Of a stretch of 64,000 bases of DNA, positions 1 to 8,365 are shown piece after piece (the first letter of the stretch is position 1; every line of letters starts with the position of its first letter). The stretch comes from an uncultured Psychroserpens sp. (GTDB taxonomy: Bacteria > Bacteroidota > Bacteroidia > Flavobacteriales > Flavobacteriaceae): positions 62,001-126,000 of the forward strand of contig CANLEE010000005.1 of the NCBI GenBank assembly GCA_947489585.1. Direction: 5' to 3'. Under the pieces are notes generated by a model. That model searched no databases and was not told where the DNA came from. It worked only from the letters and a program-made list of their open reading frames with translations. A program made the position numbers and the translations under genes.

Positions 1-664
1 CTTCTAGCTTTTTAAAGATGTCAATCCAAGGATCCATCTCTTCAGCAACAGCGTTTACGATATCTCCAGTAAATAAAATAACATCACTTTGTTGTTCATT
101 AACTAAGTTTACAGCATATTCAATTTTTTCTTTGTTATCAAAACTACCTGAGTGTATGTCTGAAATTTGAGTAATGGTAAATCCGTCAAAAGCTTCTGGT
201 AAGTCATCAAATTCTATATGTTGATTAACAACTCTAAAATCATATTTCCCTTTAAAAACACCATATAAGAAGCCTGCAAATGGAATGGCTGCAATTCCTA
301 AAGCAATTTGTGAGATAAATTTTCGTCGACTAGGAATCGCTTCTTTTATACCTTCATTGTATTGAAAATAATTCATAATCGTCCCAAAAAACCGAACGAT
401 ATCTTCCATGAATAAGATAGCAAAAATAAATAGCTTAGGGACCACAAAAGTAAGCAACAAAGCTATTGCATAGCCTGTATTTAAACTAAATCTGCTATCG
501 CGCTGAGTAAGACTCATCTGGTAAAAGAAAACGCAATACACAATTACTGCGATAAGCCAAAATCCAATCAAAATGATTTTGTTTTTGGTTAACGTTCGTA
601 CTGCAAAAAAAGTATATAGCTCTAAAATGAAGAGAATTAGTATAGGAATAATCAGTCTTGCCAT
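1..664 (-). CDS. Membrane-anchored metallophosphoesterase (partial, 3' end outside window)
   Basis: Reading the minus strand from the ATG at 664 gives an open frame that runs off the left edge. The first about 120 residues hold roughly four hydrophobic segments, for example around IIPILILFILELYTFFAV. The calcineurin-like metallophosphoesterase signatures ITQISDIHSG (DxH metal motif) and ILFTGDIVN (GD motif) follow. This matches a Bacteroidota family of membrane-bound phosphoesterases with an N-terminal membrane region; the substrate is unknown. A twin-arginine-like SRRKFI lies before the last hydrophobic segment, but in a polytopic context it is probably only a cytoplasmic-loop anchor. The remaining metal ligands (GNH, GH motifs) would lie beyond the edge and cannot be checked. 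Confidence 0.85.
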   Translation of the reverse strand, partial: MARLIIPILILFILELYTFFAVRTLTKNKIILIGFWLIAVIVYCVFFYQMSLTQRDSRFSLNTGYAIALLLTFVVPKLFIFAILFMEDIVRFFGTIMNYFQYNEGIKEAIPSRRKFISQIALGIAAIPFAGFLYGVFKGKYDFRVVNQHIEFDDLPEAFDGFTITQISDIHSGSFDNKEKIEYAVNLVNEQQSDVILFTGDIVNAVAEEMDPWIDIFKKLE

Positions 665-724
665 TTCTAAAATTTAATCAAAGGTAATTTAATAAATACT
701 TTAATATCATTTCTGATTTTACAT

Positions 725-739
725 TTAACGATACGTTAA
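725..739. promoter_or_regulatory. Inverted repeat TTAACG-ATA-CGTTAA upstream of the glycan operon
   Basis: A perfect 6-bp-arm palindrome with a 3-bp spacer lies 37 bp before the GH92 start codon. It sits just upstream of a weak -7-like element (TATCTTTT, 747-754). Position and symmetry suggest an operator for the operon at 777-6444. No regulator gene is adjacent, so the binding protein is unknown. Confidence 0.45.
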
Positions 740-776
740 GATTTAGTATCTTTTCATTCGATTTAAAGAACCCTCT

Positions 777-3728
777 ATGAAACATCTTTTTTCTATTGTT
801 TTAACTGCTCTACTTTTAACAAGTTGTAAGACCGAAACACCACAAATAGAGATCGCAACAAAAGACAAACCACTTATCAATTATGTCAATCCGTTTATAG
901 GTACTGGAGGTCACGGTCACACCTATCCTGGAGCCACAATGCCTTTTGGCATGATGCAATTAAGTCCTGATACACGATTAGACGGTTGGGATGGCTGTTC
1001 TGGTTATCATTATAGTGATGTGTATATCTATGGGTTTTCACATACACATCTCAGCGGAACAGGAGTAAGCGATTATGGTGATATTCTTTTAATGCCAACA
1101 AACAAAAAAAAATTTAATAATGGTTCAGATGAAAAACCTGGCTATCGAGCACATTTTTCTCACGACAATGAACTAGCAGAACCAGGTTATTATAAAGTCC
1201 TTTTAGACTCTACTGATATTGAAGTGGAATTGACAGTCTCTAATAGAAGTGGAATGCATCAATATAAATATCCATCATCAGACAATCAATACCTCATTCT
1301 AGATTTAGACCATCGCGATGAAATGCTAGACTATAAAATTCAGAAAGTAAACGACTCCACATTATCTGGGTTTAGACATTCAAAAGCTTGGGCTACAGAT
1401 CAACGCCTGTTTTATACGATTCAATTTTCAAAACCTATAAAGTCTATGACTTATGAGGAAAATGGAATACCTATTTCTAAAAATTATAAGTATCAGAGTA
1501 AAAAAGCAGCCATTGAATTTGACAACCCTAATAATGATCCTGTTTTTGTAAAAGTGGGAATTTCAGCAGTAGATCAAACTGGAGCTAACAATAATCTACA
1601 ACATGAAATCGGTGATAAAACATTCGATCAAATAAAAACTGAAGCACAAAACATTTGGGAAACACAATTAGAAAAGATTGTCATTGAATCCCAAAATGAT
1701 GATTATAAAACGAACTTTTATACGGCGTTATACCATACGATGATTGCACCAAACCTATATCAAGATGTCGATGGTCGATATCGAGGTATGGATTTAGAAA
1801 TTCATGAAACCAAAAACTTTGACTACTATACTGTCTTCTCCCTTTGGGATACCTATCGTGCTGCACATCCATTATACACTATTATCGAACAAGACAGAAC
1901 TAATGATTTCATCAATACGTTTTTAGCAAAATATGATGAAGGTGGCATCATGCCTATTTGGGATTTAAGTGCTAATTATACAGGCTGTATGATTGGTTAT
2001 CATGCGGTTCCAGTGATTTCTGATGCCTATATGAAAGGCATTCGTGATTATGATACTGAAAAAGCGTTTGAAGCCATGAAACACTCGGCGACAAGAGATA
2101 AACTCGGACTTAAATCCTACAAAACATTTGGTTTTATTCCTGTGGAAGAAGAAAGTGAATCGGTTTCAAAAACTTTAGAATACGCTTATGATGATTGGAC
2201 CATTGCACAAATGGCCAAAGCTATGGGAAAAGATAACGATTATAAAACCTACACTGAAAGAGCACAATATTATAAAAACATTTACGACCCAGAAACACAA
2301 TTTATGCGAGGCCGTTTTCGCAATACTTGGTTTTCACCTTTTGACCCTTACGAAGTCAATTTTAACTATACCGAAGCCAACTCATGGCAATACAGTTTTT
2401 ATGTCCCTCAAGATATTACTGGTTTCATTAATCTTTTAGGCGGAAAAGATAAACTCGAAGCGCAATTAGATGAACTGTTTACTGCAGAAGCCGAGACCTC
2501 TGGTCGCAGTCAAGCTGATATCACAGGACTTATCGGACAATATGCACATGGAAACGAACCAAGTCACCATATGGCTTACCTCTACAGTTTTGCAGGATCA
2601 CCTCACAAAACTATGGAAAAGGTGCATCAAATTTTAACAGAATTGTACACTAATGAACCTGATGGTGTGTCTGGAAATGAAGATTGCGGACAAATGAGTG
2701 CATGGTATGTGTTTTCATCTATGGGTTTCTATCCTGTAACACCAGGCTCAAATCAATACATTATTGGAACACCTTTGTTTGATAAAGCTACTATTAATTT
2801 AGAAAGCGGAAATACCTTTACCATTTCAGCTTATAATCTAAATGCTACTAATAAATATATAGAGGATGTTTATCTCAATGGCGAGAAATTAGATAGAAGC
2901 TATCTCATGCATGATGATATCATGAAAGGCGGTATTTTAGAATTTCATATGAATGATAACCCATCCATTTGGGGTAGTGGTGAACCTCAGCATCCAAAAA
3001 CAGAAATCACTGAACATCTTATTGTTCCTGTGCCGTTTATTGCTAAAGGCGATGTAGCATTTAAAGGCGAAACTGAAGTTGTTTTAGAAAACATTGATGA
3101 AGATGTATCTACTCATTATAGTTTTGATGATGGTGATGATTATATAACGTACAATGAACCTTTTAAAATTTCTGAACCAACCAAACTAAATGTCTATTCA
3201 GAAAAAAATGGAATCAAAAGCGCAACTATTGAAACCACATTCTACAAAATAGATCCAAATCTTTCTATAAAACTAGAAACTGAATATGCCAACCAATATA
3301 ATGCTGGCGGAAATGACGCACTTATAGATGGTATTTTAGGCACACAAGATTTTAGGACAGGAACTTGGCAAGGCTATTGGAATGAAGATGTGATTGCTAT
3401 AGTTGATTTAGGAAGCGAAAAATGGATAGAAACTATTTCTGTTAATTTTCTTCAAGACCAGCGTTCATGGATTTTTTATCCAACTGAAGTTGAATATTTA
3501 ATTTCTAAAGACGGAAAAAACTATACCACTTTTGCAAAAGCTATAATTGATGCCACTATTCCTTCAGATCATTCAGAAATAAAAGAAATCGGATACCATT
3601 TAAAAGCAAAAAAATGTCGCTATGTAAAAGTCATTGCAAAAAAATTAGGCGAACTTCCTGAATGGCATTTAGGGTATCCTCACGATGGAAGAAGTTGGAT
3701 TTTTGTAGATGAAATTTCAATTAAATAA
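777..3728 (+). CDS. GH92 alpha-mannosidase, lipoprotein
   Basis: Exported exo-alpha-mannosidase of glycoside hydrolase family 92, expected to trim alpha-linked mannose from N-glycans or mannans. A signal peptide ends in a lipobox (LLTSC, Cys17), so it should be lipid anchored. The hallmark N-terminal motif NPFIGTGGHGHTYPGATMPFG is at 38-58. GNEPSHH (about 592-598) and GNEDCGQ (about 633-639) match the family's catalytic acid/base and Ca2+-binding regions. The catalytic part ends near residue 740. A chitobiase-C-like beta domain follows (about 745-825), then an F5/8 type C (discoidin) carbohydrate-binding domain (about 830-983). First gene of a tight operon with a sugar permease (36-bp gap) and a glycosylasparaginase. 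Linkage specificity (1,2, 1,3 or other) cannot be decided from sequence. Confidence 0.95.
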   Translation: MKHLFSIVLTALLLTSCKTETPQIEIATKDKPLINYVNPFIGTGGHGHTYPGATMPFGMMQLSPDTRLDGWDGCSGYHYSDVYIYGFSHTHLSGTGVSDYGDILLMPTNKKKFNNGSDEKPGYRAHFSHDNELAEPGYYKVLLDSTDIEVELTVSNRSGMHQYKYPSSDNQYLILDLDHRDEMLDYKIQKVNDSTLSGFRHSKAWATDQRLFYTIQFSKPIKSMTYEENGIPISKNYKYQSKKAAIEFDNPNNDPVFVKVGISAVDQTGANNNLQHEIGDKTFDQIKTEAQNIWETQLEKIVIESQNDDYKTNFYTALYHTMIAPNLYQDVDGRYRGMDLEIHETKNFDYYTVFSLWDTYRAAHPLYTIIEQDRTNDFINTFLAKYDEGGIMPIWDLSANYTGCMIGYHAVPVISDAYMKGIRDYDTEKAFEAMKHSATRDKLGLKSYKTFGFIPVEEESESVSKTLEYAYDDWTIAQMAKAMGKDNDYKTYTERAQYYKNIYDPETQFMRGRFRNTWFSPFDPYEVNFNYTEANSWQYSFYVPQDITGFINLLGGKDKLEAQLDELFTAEAETSGRSQADITGLIGQYAHGNEPSHHMAYLYSFAGSPHKTMEKVHQILTELYTNEPDGVSGNEDCGQMSAWYVFSSMGFYPVTPGSNQYIIGTPLFDKATINLESGNTFTISAYNLNATNKYIEDVYLNGEKLDRSYLMHDDIMKGGILEFHMNDNPSIWGSGEPQHPKTEITEHLIVPVPFIAKGDVAFKGETEVVLENIDEDVSTHYSFDDGDDYITYNEPFKISEPTKLNVYSEKNGIKSATIETTFYKIDPNLSIKLETEYANQYNAGGNDALIDGILGTQDFRTGTWQGYWNEDVIAIVDLGSEKWIETISVNFLQDQRSWIFYPTEVEYLISKDGKNYTTFAKAIIDATIPSDHSEIKEIGYHLKAKKCRYVKVIAKKLGELPEWHLGYPHDGRSWIFVDEISIK

Positions 3729-3764
3729 ACTTATAATATCTTTAGACAACTAATTAAATAAACC

Positions 3765-5429
3765 ATGACAAATCAAAACAACAAGTCAGCATTAACCACT
3801 TTAGTAACGGTCTTCTTTTTCTGGGGATTTATTGCAGCATCAAATGGTGTTTTTATTCCATTTTGTAAAACCTATTTTAATATAGATCAATTTCAATCGC
3901 AATTGGTAGATTTTGCTTTCTATGGGGCGTATTATATTGGTGCTCTATTGCTGTTTATAGCATCAAGTTCTATTAAAAAAGATATTATAAATTCTTGGGG
4001 TTATAAAAAAGGGATTATTTATGGTTTACTCTTATCTGCCATTGGTGCATTTGTGATGTATCCAGCAACAGCTGGTGCAGAACAAGGTGAAACTAGTATT
4101 TTTTATTTTGTGCTAGTTGCTTTATTTATTGTAGGATTAGGGTTTTCATTACAACAAACTACTGCCAATCCATTTGCTATAGCTTTGGGCGATCCAAAAA
4201 CAGGATCACATCGCTTAAACTTAGCTGGTGGAATTAACTCTTTTGGAACAACCATTGGGCCAATAGTAGTTGCCTTTATTATTTTTGGTTCTGCACCTTT
4301 ATCTAGTGAGGAGTTAGCTTTGATGATAAAAAATAATGATATCAAATTAACCACTGTACAGGCATTGTATCTCGGTGTTGGTGTGTTGTTTTTATTAGCT
4401 GCCGCCTTATTTCATTTTTCAAAAAAATTACCCGCTTTAAAGTCAGAGACTGCCTTCGAACCAGCCAATAAAGCTAAAAACTTGTTGATTCTTTTAACTG
4501 TAATTATTATTGGTTGCTTTGGTTATATTTTTAGCACATATACTGGTAACGAAATAGCTTCTGAAGCTTTAGAAAATAAACGTCTGACCCTTTTAATTAT
4601 AGCTTTAGCTGCAGTTATAGGTTGTTTATTATTTGCATATTCAAGTTCTTCAAAAAAACCTGAAGGTTGGGGAGCCATGAAATATCCACAACTCGTTTTA
4701 GGGATGCTAGCCATATTTACGTATGTAGGTGTAGAAGTAACTGTTGGTAGTAATTTAGGTGAACTACTCAAAAAAGCTGTAGACGGAACCAACTTAAACG
4801 AATTAGGATTACCCGCACTTAACGATGCACAACTTGCACCATTTATCTCTTTATATTGGGGAGGTTTAATGATAGGCCGTTGGGTTGGAGCAATTACTGT
4901 TTTTAATCCTAGTAAAGGCTTAAAGAAAATCTTGCTTATTATTGTTCCTTATATCGCTTTTGGAGTTATACTCTTAGTTAATTTTGGACAATACTCAACA
5001 AATCAAATTTTATTTTTCGCCATTTGTGTTGCCGTTCAAATTGGTGGATTTTTCTTAGCTAAAGACAATCCTGTTAAAACACTTAAAATATTTAGCCTTT
5101 TAGGTGTTACAGCAATGATTATTGGCTTACTAGCTACAGGTAATGTGGCGCTTTTTGCTTTTTTATCTGGCGGCTTGTTCTGTTCTATCATGTGGCCATG
5201 TATATTCACATTAAGTATTGCCGGTTTAGGAAAATACACCTCTCAAGGTTCTGCGTTTTTAATTATGATGATATTAGGTGGGGCTATTATCCCACCTTTA
5301 CAAGGAAAATTAGCTGATGTATTTGGTATTCAGCCTTCATACATTATTGCTGTATTGTGCTTTGCATATTTATTATTTTACACATATAGGACCAAATCAA
5401 TTTTAGACAAACAAGGTGTAACTTATTAA
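3765..5429 (+). CDS. Sugar MFS permease (FHS/fucose permease-like)
   Basis: Major facilitator protein with about 12-14 hydrophobic segments. It resembles the fucose:H+ symporter/GluP group used by Bacteroidota to import monosaccharides. The [38 protein letters not shown] stretch (residues about 130-165) is the typical region of this family. At 554 residues it is longer than the usual about 430, with extra membrane and loop sequence in the middle. It lies between the mannosidase and the glycosylasparaginase (7-bp gap to the latter), so mannose or another released N-glycan sugar is the most likely substrate. That is inference from context. Confidence 0.85.
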   Translation: MTNQNNKSALTTLVTVFFFWGFIAASNGVFIPFCKTYFNIDQFQSQLVDFAFYGAYYIGALLLFIASSSIKKDIINSWGYKKGIIYGLLLSAIGAFVMYPATAGAEQGETSIFYFVLVALFIVGLGFSLQQTTANPFAIALGDPKTGSHRLNLAGGINSFGTTIGPIVVAFIIFGSAPLSSEELALMIKNNDIKLTTVQALYLGVGVLFLLAAALFHFSKKLPALKSETAFEPANKAKNLLILLTVIIIGCFGYIFSTYTGNEIASEALENKRLTLLIIALAAVIGCLLFAYSSSSKKPEGWGAMKYPQLVLGMLAIFTYVGVEVTVGSNLGELLKKAVDGTNLNELGLPALNDAQLAPFISLYWGGLMIGRWVGAITVFNPSKGLKKILLIIVPYIAFGVILLVNFGQYSTNQILFFAICVAVQIGGFFLAKDNPVKTLKIFSLLGVTAMIIGLLATGNVALFAFLSGGLFCSIMWPCIFTLSIAGLGKYTSQGSAFLIMMILGGAIIPPLQGKLADVFGIQPSYIIAVLCFAYLLFYTYRTKSILDKQGVTY

Positions 5430-5436
5430 TTGAATT

Positions 5437-6444
5437 ATGAAACGAAGACATTTTATAAAAAACGCATCTTTAACTGGTGTTGGACTTGCCGTTGGAAGTA
5501 CTATAGTAGGTTGTGCTGAAACACCTTCCGAAGAAAAAAAATCAATTATAGCTGCAGCTACAACTAAAGCATCACTGCCCTTAGTTATCGCAACTTGGCA
5601 TGTAATAGATGCCACTGCAAAAGCTATGGAAATATTACAAGCAGGTGGAAATGCATTAGATGCTGTAGAACAAGGTTGCATGATAGAAGAAGCTAACGAA
5701 AAAGGGCAATCGGTCGGTAAAGGCGGCTTACCAGATCGCGATGGAAATGTCACACTAGATGCCTGCATCATGGATAAACATGGTAATTGTGGCTCAGTGG
5801 TCTATCTTCAAAATATTACACATGCAGTTTCTGTAGCCAGAAAAGTTATGGAAGATACACCTCATGTGATGCTTGCTGGAGAAGGCGCTAAACAATTTGC
5901 TGTTTCTAAAGGTTTTGAAGCAGAAGATTTACTTACTGATGCTTCAAAACAAGCTTGGGAAAAATGGAAAGTAGAAGCCAAGTACAAACCCATTATTAAT
6001 ATAGAAAATCATGATACCATTGGCATGTTAGCCATTGATAAAAATGGTGATATTTCTGGTGCATGTACCACAAGTGGATTAGCTTATAAAATGGGAGGAC
6101 GTGTAGGAGATTCGCCAATAATTGGTTCTGGTTTATTTGTAGATAATGAAATTGGAGCTGCTGTAGCTACTGGGCTTGGTGAAGAGGTTGTAAAGACTGT
6201 TGGTAGCTTTTTAGTCGTTGAACTCATGCGACAAGGTAAAACACCGCAAGAAGCCTGCGAAGAAGCTATTAGTCGTATCGTTAATAAACCAAACAGTGAC
6301 TATAAAAACTTTCAGGTTGGTTATATTGCTGTGAATAAAAAAGGTGAAACAGGATCTTATTCAATCCATCAATGGTTTAGTATGACTAAGTTTCAGGATG
6401 GTGTGAATGAACAGATCCAATCAGATTATTTTAATAAATCTTAA
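5437..6444 (+). CDS. N4-(beta-N-acetylglucosaminyl)-L-asparaginase (glycosylasparaginase), Tat-exported
   Basis: Ntn-hydrolase that cleaves the GlcNAc-Asn bond left after deglycosylation. The N-terminus KRRHFIKNASL followed by a hydrophobic stretch and VGCAE is a twin-arginine signal with a possible lipobox (Cys26). NHDTIGM at 191-197 contains the autocatalytic cleavage site, with Thr193 becoming the nucleophile. CTTSGLAYKMGGRVGDSPIIG (about 210-230) and IATWHVID (substrate Trp54) match the well-studied Elizabethkingia (Flavobacterium) glycosylasparaginase rather than the isoaspartyl peptidase type, which has GTVGA. Third gene of the operon. Its last 4 bp overlap tail-to-tail with the opposing aldehyde dehydrogenase. 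Confidence 0.93.
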   Translation: MKRRHFIKNASLTGVGLAVGSTIVGCAETPSEEKKSIIAAATTKASLPLVIATWHVIDATAKAMEILQAGGNALDAVEQGCMIEEANEKGQSVGKGGLPDRDGNVTLDACIMDKHGNCGSVVYLQNITHAVSVARKVMEDTPHVMLAGEGAKQFAVSKGFEAEDLLTDASKQAWEKWKVEAKYKPIINIENHDTIGMLAIDKNGDISGACTTSGLAYKMGGRVGDSPIIGSGLFVDNEIGAAVATGLGEEVVKTVGSFLVVELMRQGKTPQEACEEAISRIVNKPNSDYKNFQVGYIAVNKKGETGSYSIHQWFSMTKFQDGVNEQIQSDYFNKS

Positions 6445-7853
6445 AACCATTTGATAGCAAGGTTTGCTATTTTTTCCTTTAACGCATTATAAGGCGGGAA
6501 TAATAAATATAATGGTCCTGCTGTATGACGTTTCAAAACTGATCGTGCATTGGTAAATTCTTGAAACCCAAAAAAACCATGGGCTTTTCCTATACCACTA
6601 TTATTTGAGCCTCCAAAAGGCAAGTAATGGTTAGAATATTGTAATGCATTCGTATTTACACATGTACTCCCAGCTCTTGTGTGTTTAATTATAGTATTGA
6701 TGAATTTTCTATTATGCGCATAAATATATAAAGCCAAAGGTTTTTCTTTTGAATTAACATAGGTAATCACCTCATCTATGGTTTTATATGTTTTCAACGG
6801 AAGAATTGGACCGAAAATCTCTTCTTGTAACAAGGTAGCATCGTCTGGCAGGTTGGATATCAATGTTGGTGCAATATAATTTGAAGTTGCATCATAGTCA
6901 CCTCCTATTTCAATTGTAGCATTGTTTTCTTTTGCATTTTCAAGGCTAGCCACTAGGCGTTTAAAATGCCTTTCATTAACCACACGACTATACGATTCGG
7001 AAGTTATTGGGCTTTCAGAATAATAGGCTAAAGCTTTTGCTTTAAAAGCTTCAATAAATTCAGTTTTAATCGATTCATGAACTAAAACATAATCTGGAGC
7101 GATACAGGTTTGTCCATTATTTAGATATTTTCCCCATACAATATTCTTAATTGCTGCTTTTATATGCGCAGACTCATGAACAATTGTTGGTGATTTTCCA
7201 CCTAACTCTAAAGTTACTGAAGTTAAATGCTTGGCTGCAGCAGACATTACTATCTTTCCTACGGCTGGAGAACCTGTAAAGAAGATATGATTAAAAGGCA
7301 GCTTTAATAACTCTTGTGCAACATCAACTTCGCCTTCTACAAGTGCTACTTCATCCTCACTAAATACATCTTTAACAATTTTAGCCATAAGAGCGGATGT
7401 ATTGGGTGTCATTTCCGAAGGCTTCAAAATCACAGTATTACCTCCAGCAATAGCAGACACTAAAGGACCAAAGGTTAAGTTCACTGGGTAATTCCATGGT
7501 GAAATAATTAAACACACACCTTTAGGTTCATAAGTTATATAAGATGATGTGCCCAATAAAGTTAATGGTGTACCAGCACTTTGTTTTCCCAACCAAGATT
7601 GCAAATTAGAAATGGTGTGCTTAATTTCTTTAACGACTAAGTATATTTCTGTGAGATCGGTTTCTATGCTTGGCTTTTTAAAATCTTTATATATAGCATC
7701 CTCAATATCTCTTTTATATGTCTTTTCAAGAGCACGCTTTAAAGCTTTCAATTTTTTAATACGCTCTTTATAGGTGGTTTTACCAATAGCAAATTGATTT
7801 GATTTTTGCTTATTAAATAGTTCTGAATACCTGTTATCTGAATAATCTATCAT
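6441..7853 (-). CDS. NAD(P)-dependent aldehyde dehydrogenase (ALDH3-like)
   Basis: Oxidises aldehydes to carboxylic acids. The catalytic cysteine lies in GQTCIAP (Cys250), the general-base glutamate in LELGGKSPT (about 214-222), and the cofactor site in PWNYPVNLTFGPLVSAIAGGN (about 115-135). The length (470) and the hydrophobic C-terminal tail with LLFPPY fit the ALDH3/fatty-aldehyde and coniferyl-aldehyde branch. It stands alone on the minus strand, convergent with the glycan operon and overlapping it by 4 bp. The physiological substrate is unknown. Confidence 0.9.
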   Translation of the reverse strand: MIDYSDNRYSELFNKQKSNQFAIGKTTYKERIKKLKALKRALEKTYKRDIEDAIYKDFKKPSIETDLTEIYLVVKEIKHTISNLQSWLGKQSAGTPLTLLGTSSYITYEPKGVCLIISPWNYPVNLTFGPLVSAIAGGNTVILKPSEMTPNTSALMAKIVKDVFSEDEVALVEGEVDVAQELLKLPFNHIFFTGSPAVGKIVMSAAAKHLTSVTLELGGKSPTIVHESAHIKAAIKNIVWGKYLNNGQTCIAPDYVLVHESIKTEFIEAFKAKALAYYSESPITSESYSRVVNERHFKRLVASLENAKENNATIEIGGDYDATSNYIAPTLISNLPDDATLLQEEIFGPILPLKTYKTIDEVITYVNSKEKPLALYIYAHNRKFINTIIKHTRAGSTCVNTNALQYSNHYLPFGGSNNSGIGKAHGFFGFQEFTNARSVLKRHTAGPLYLLFPPYNALKEKIANLAIKWF

Positions 7854-8026
7854 TTAATCCGTAACGTTTTTATTGGGCTGCGAGCCATTTTTGTGCATTT
7901 CATCGATGTTTTTTACGAACAGTTTCATCTTAACTAAAAATCGTCCGTTTTGTCTAATATATTCATTTTCACCTTTAATGTTGTGTTTCTTTGACCTGAG
8001 TTTAAAACAAATAACCCTCGACGATT

Positions 8027-8299
8027 ATGAAAAAAGTATTAACAATATTAGCCTTTACAATGTTACCTCTCCTTTCAATGGGACAGGATACTAATGTAGA
8101 TATCAAAAATAACGATACTGTTGAAACTGTAATCGAAAAGACTACAGAAACTCAAAAAATTAAAAAAGAAACAACTTCTAGTTCTGCAGTTAAAGCACAA
8201 CTATTAAAGATAAATAAAAAGAAGAGCAATGAGATCATAAGTATTAAAGCTTATAGAAAAAGTTTACAGATTAAAGTAAAAACGATTAAACTTTGCTAG
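8027..8299 (+). CDS. Small exported protein of unknown function
   Basis: 90 residues. A clear signal peptide (MKKVLTILAFTMLPLLSMGQ, cleavage near residue 19-20) is followed by a polar, Lys/Thr/Glu-rich tail with no recognisable domain. The tail holds a KINKKKSN basic cluster and a single terminal cysteine. It has its own intrinsic terminator 15 bp downstream. I do not recognise the family; small proteins of this kind are common orphans in flavobacteria. Confidence 0.65.
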   Translation: MKKVLTILAFTMLPLLSMGQDTNVDIKNNDTVETVIEKTTETQKIKKETTSSSAVKAQLLKINKKKSNEIISIKAYRKSLQIKVKTIKLC

Positions 8300-8313
8300 T
8301 CTAAACACAACAT

Positions 8314-8349
8314 AAAAAAAATCCGAAACTCACGTTTCGGATTTTTTTT
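8314..8349. terminator. Bidirectional intrinsic terminator
   Basis: Stem ATCCGAAAC / GTTTCGGAT with loop TCA-C, flanked by an A-run on the left and a T-run on the right. It can end both the small exported gene (plus) and cphA (minus, stop at 8366). Confidence 0.88.
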
Positions 8350-8365
8350 ATGCGTTATTTTACCA

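Noticed and set aside
5403..5771. 122-residue minus-strand frame opposite the glycosylasparaginase start
   Set aside because: Antisense shadow of a well-supported gene with no recognisable features.
5437..6444. Annotation as a plain isoaspartyl peptidase
   Set aside because: The cleavage motif is HDTIGM with the Trp and CTTSG features of glycosylasparaginase, not the GTVGA type found at 15117-16049.
7873..8094. 73-residue plus-strand frame overlapping the start of the small exported protein
   Set aside because: It overlaps a frame with a good signal peptide and terminator, and has no sensible N-terminus of its own.
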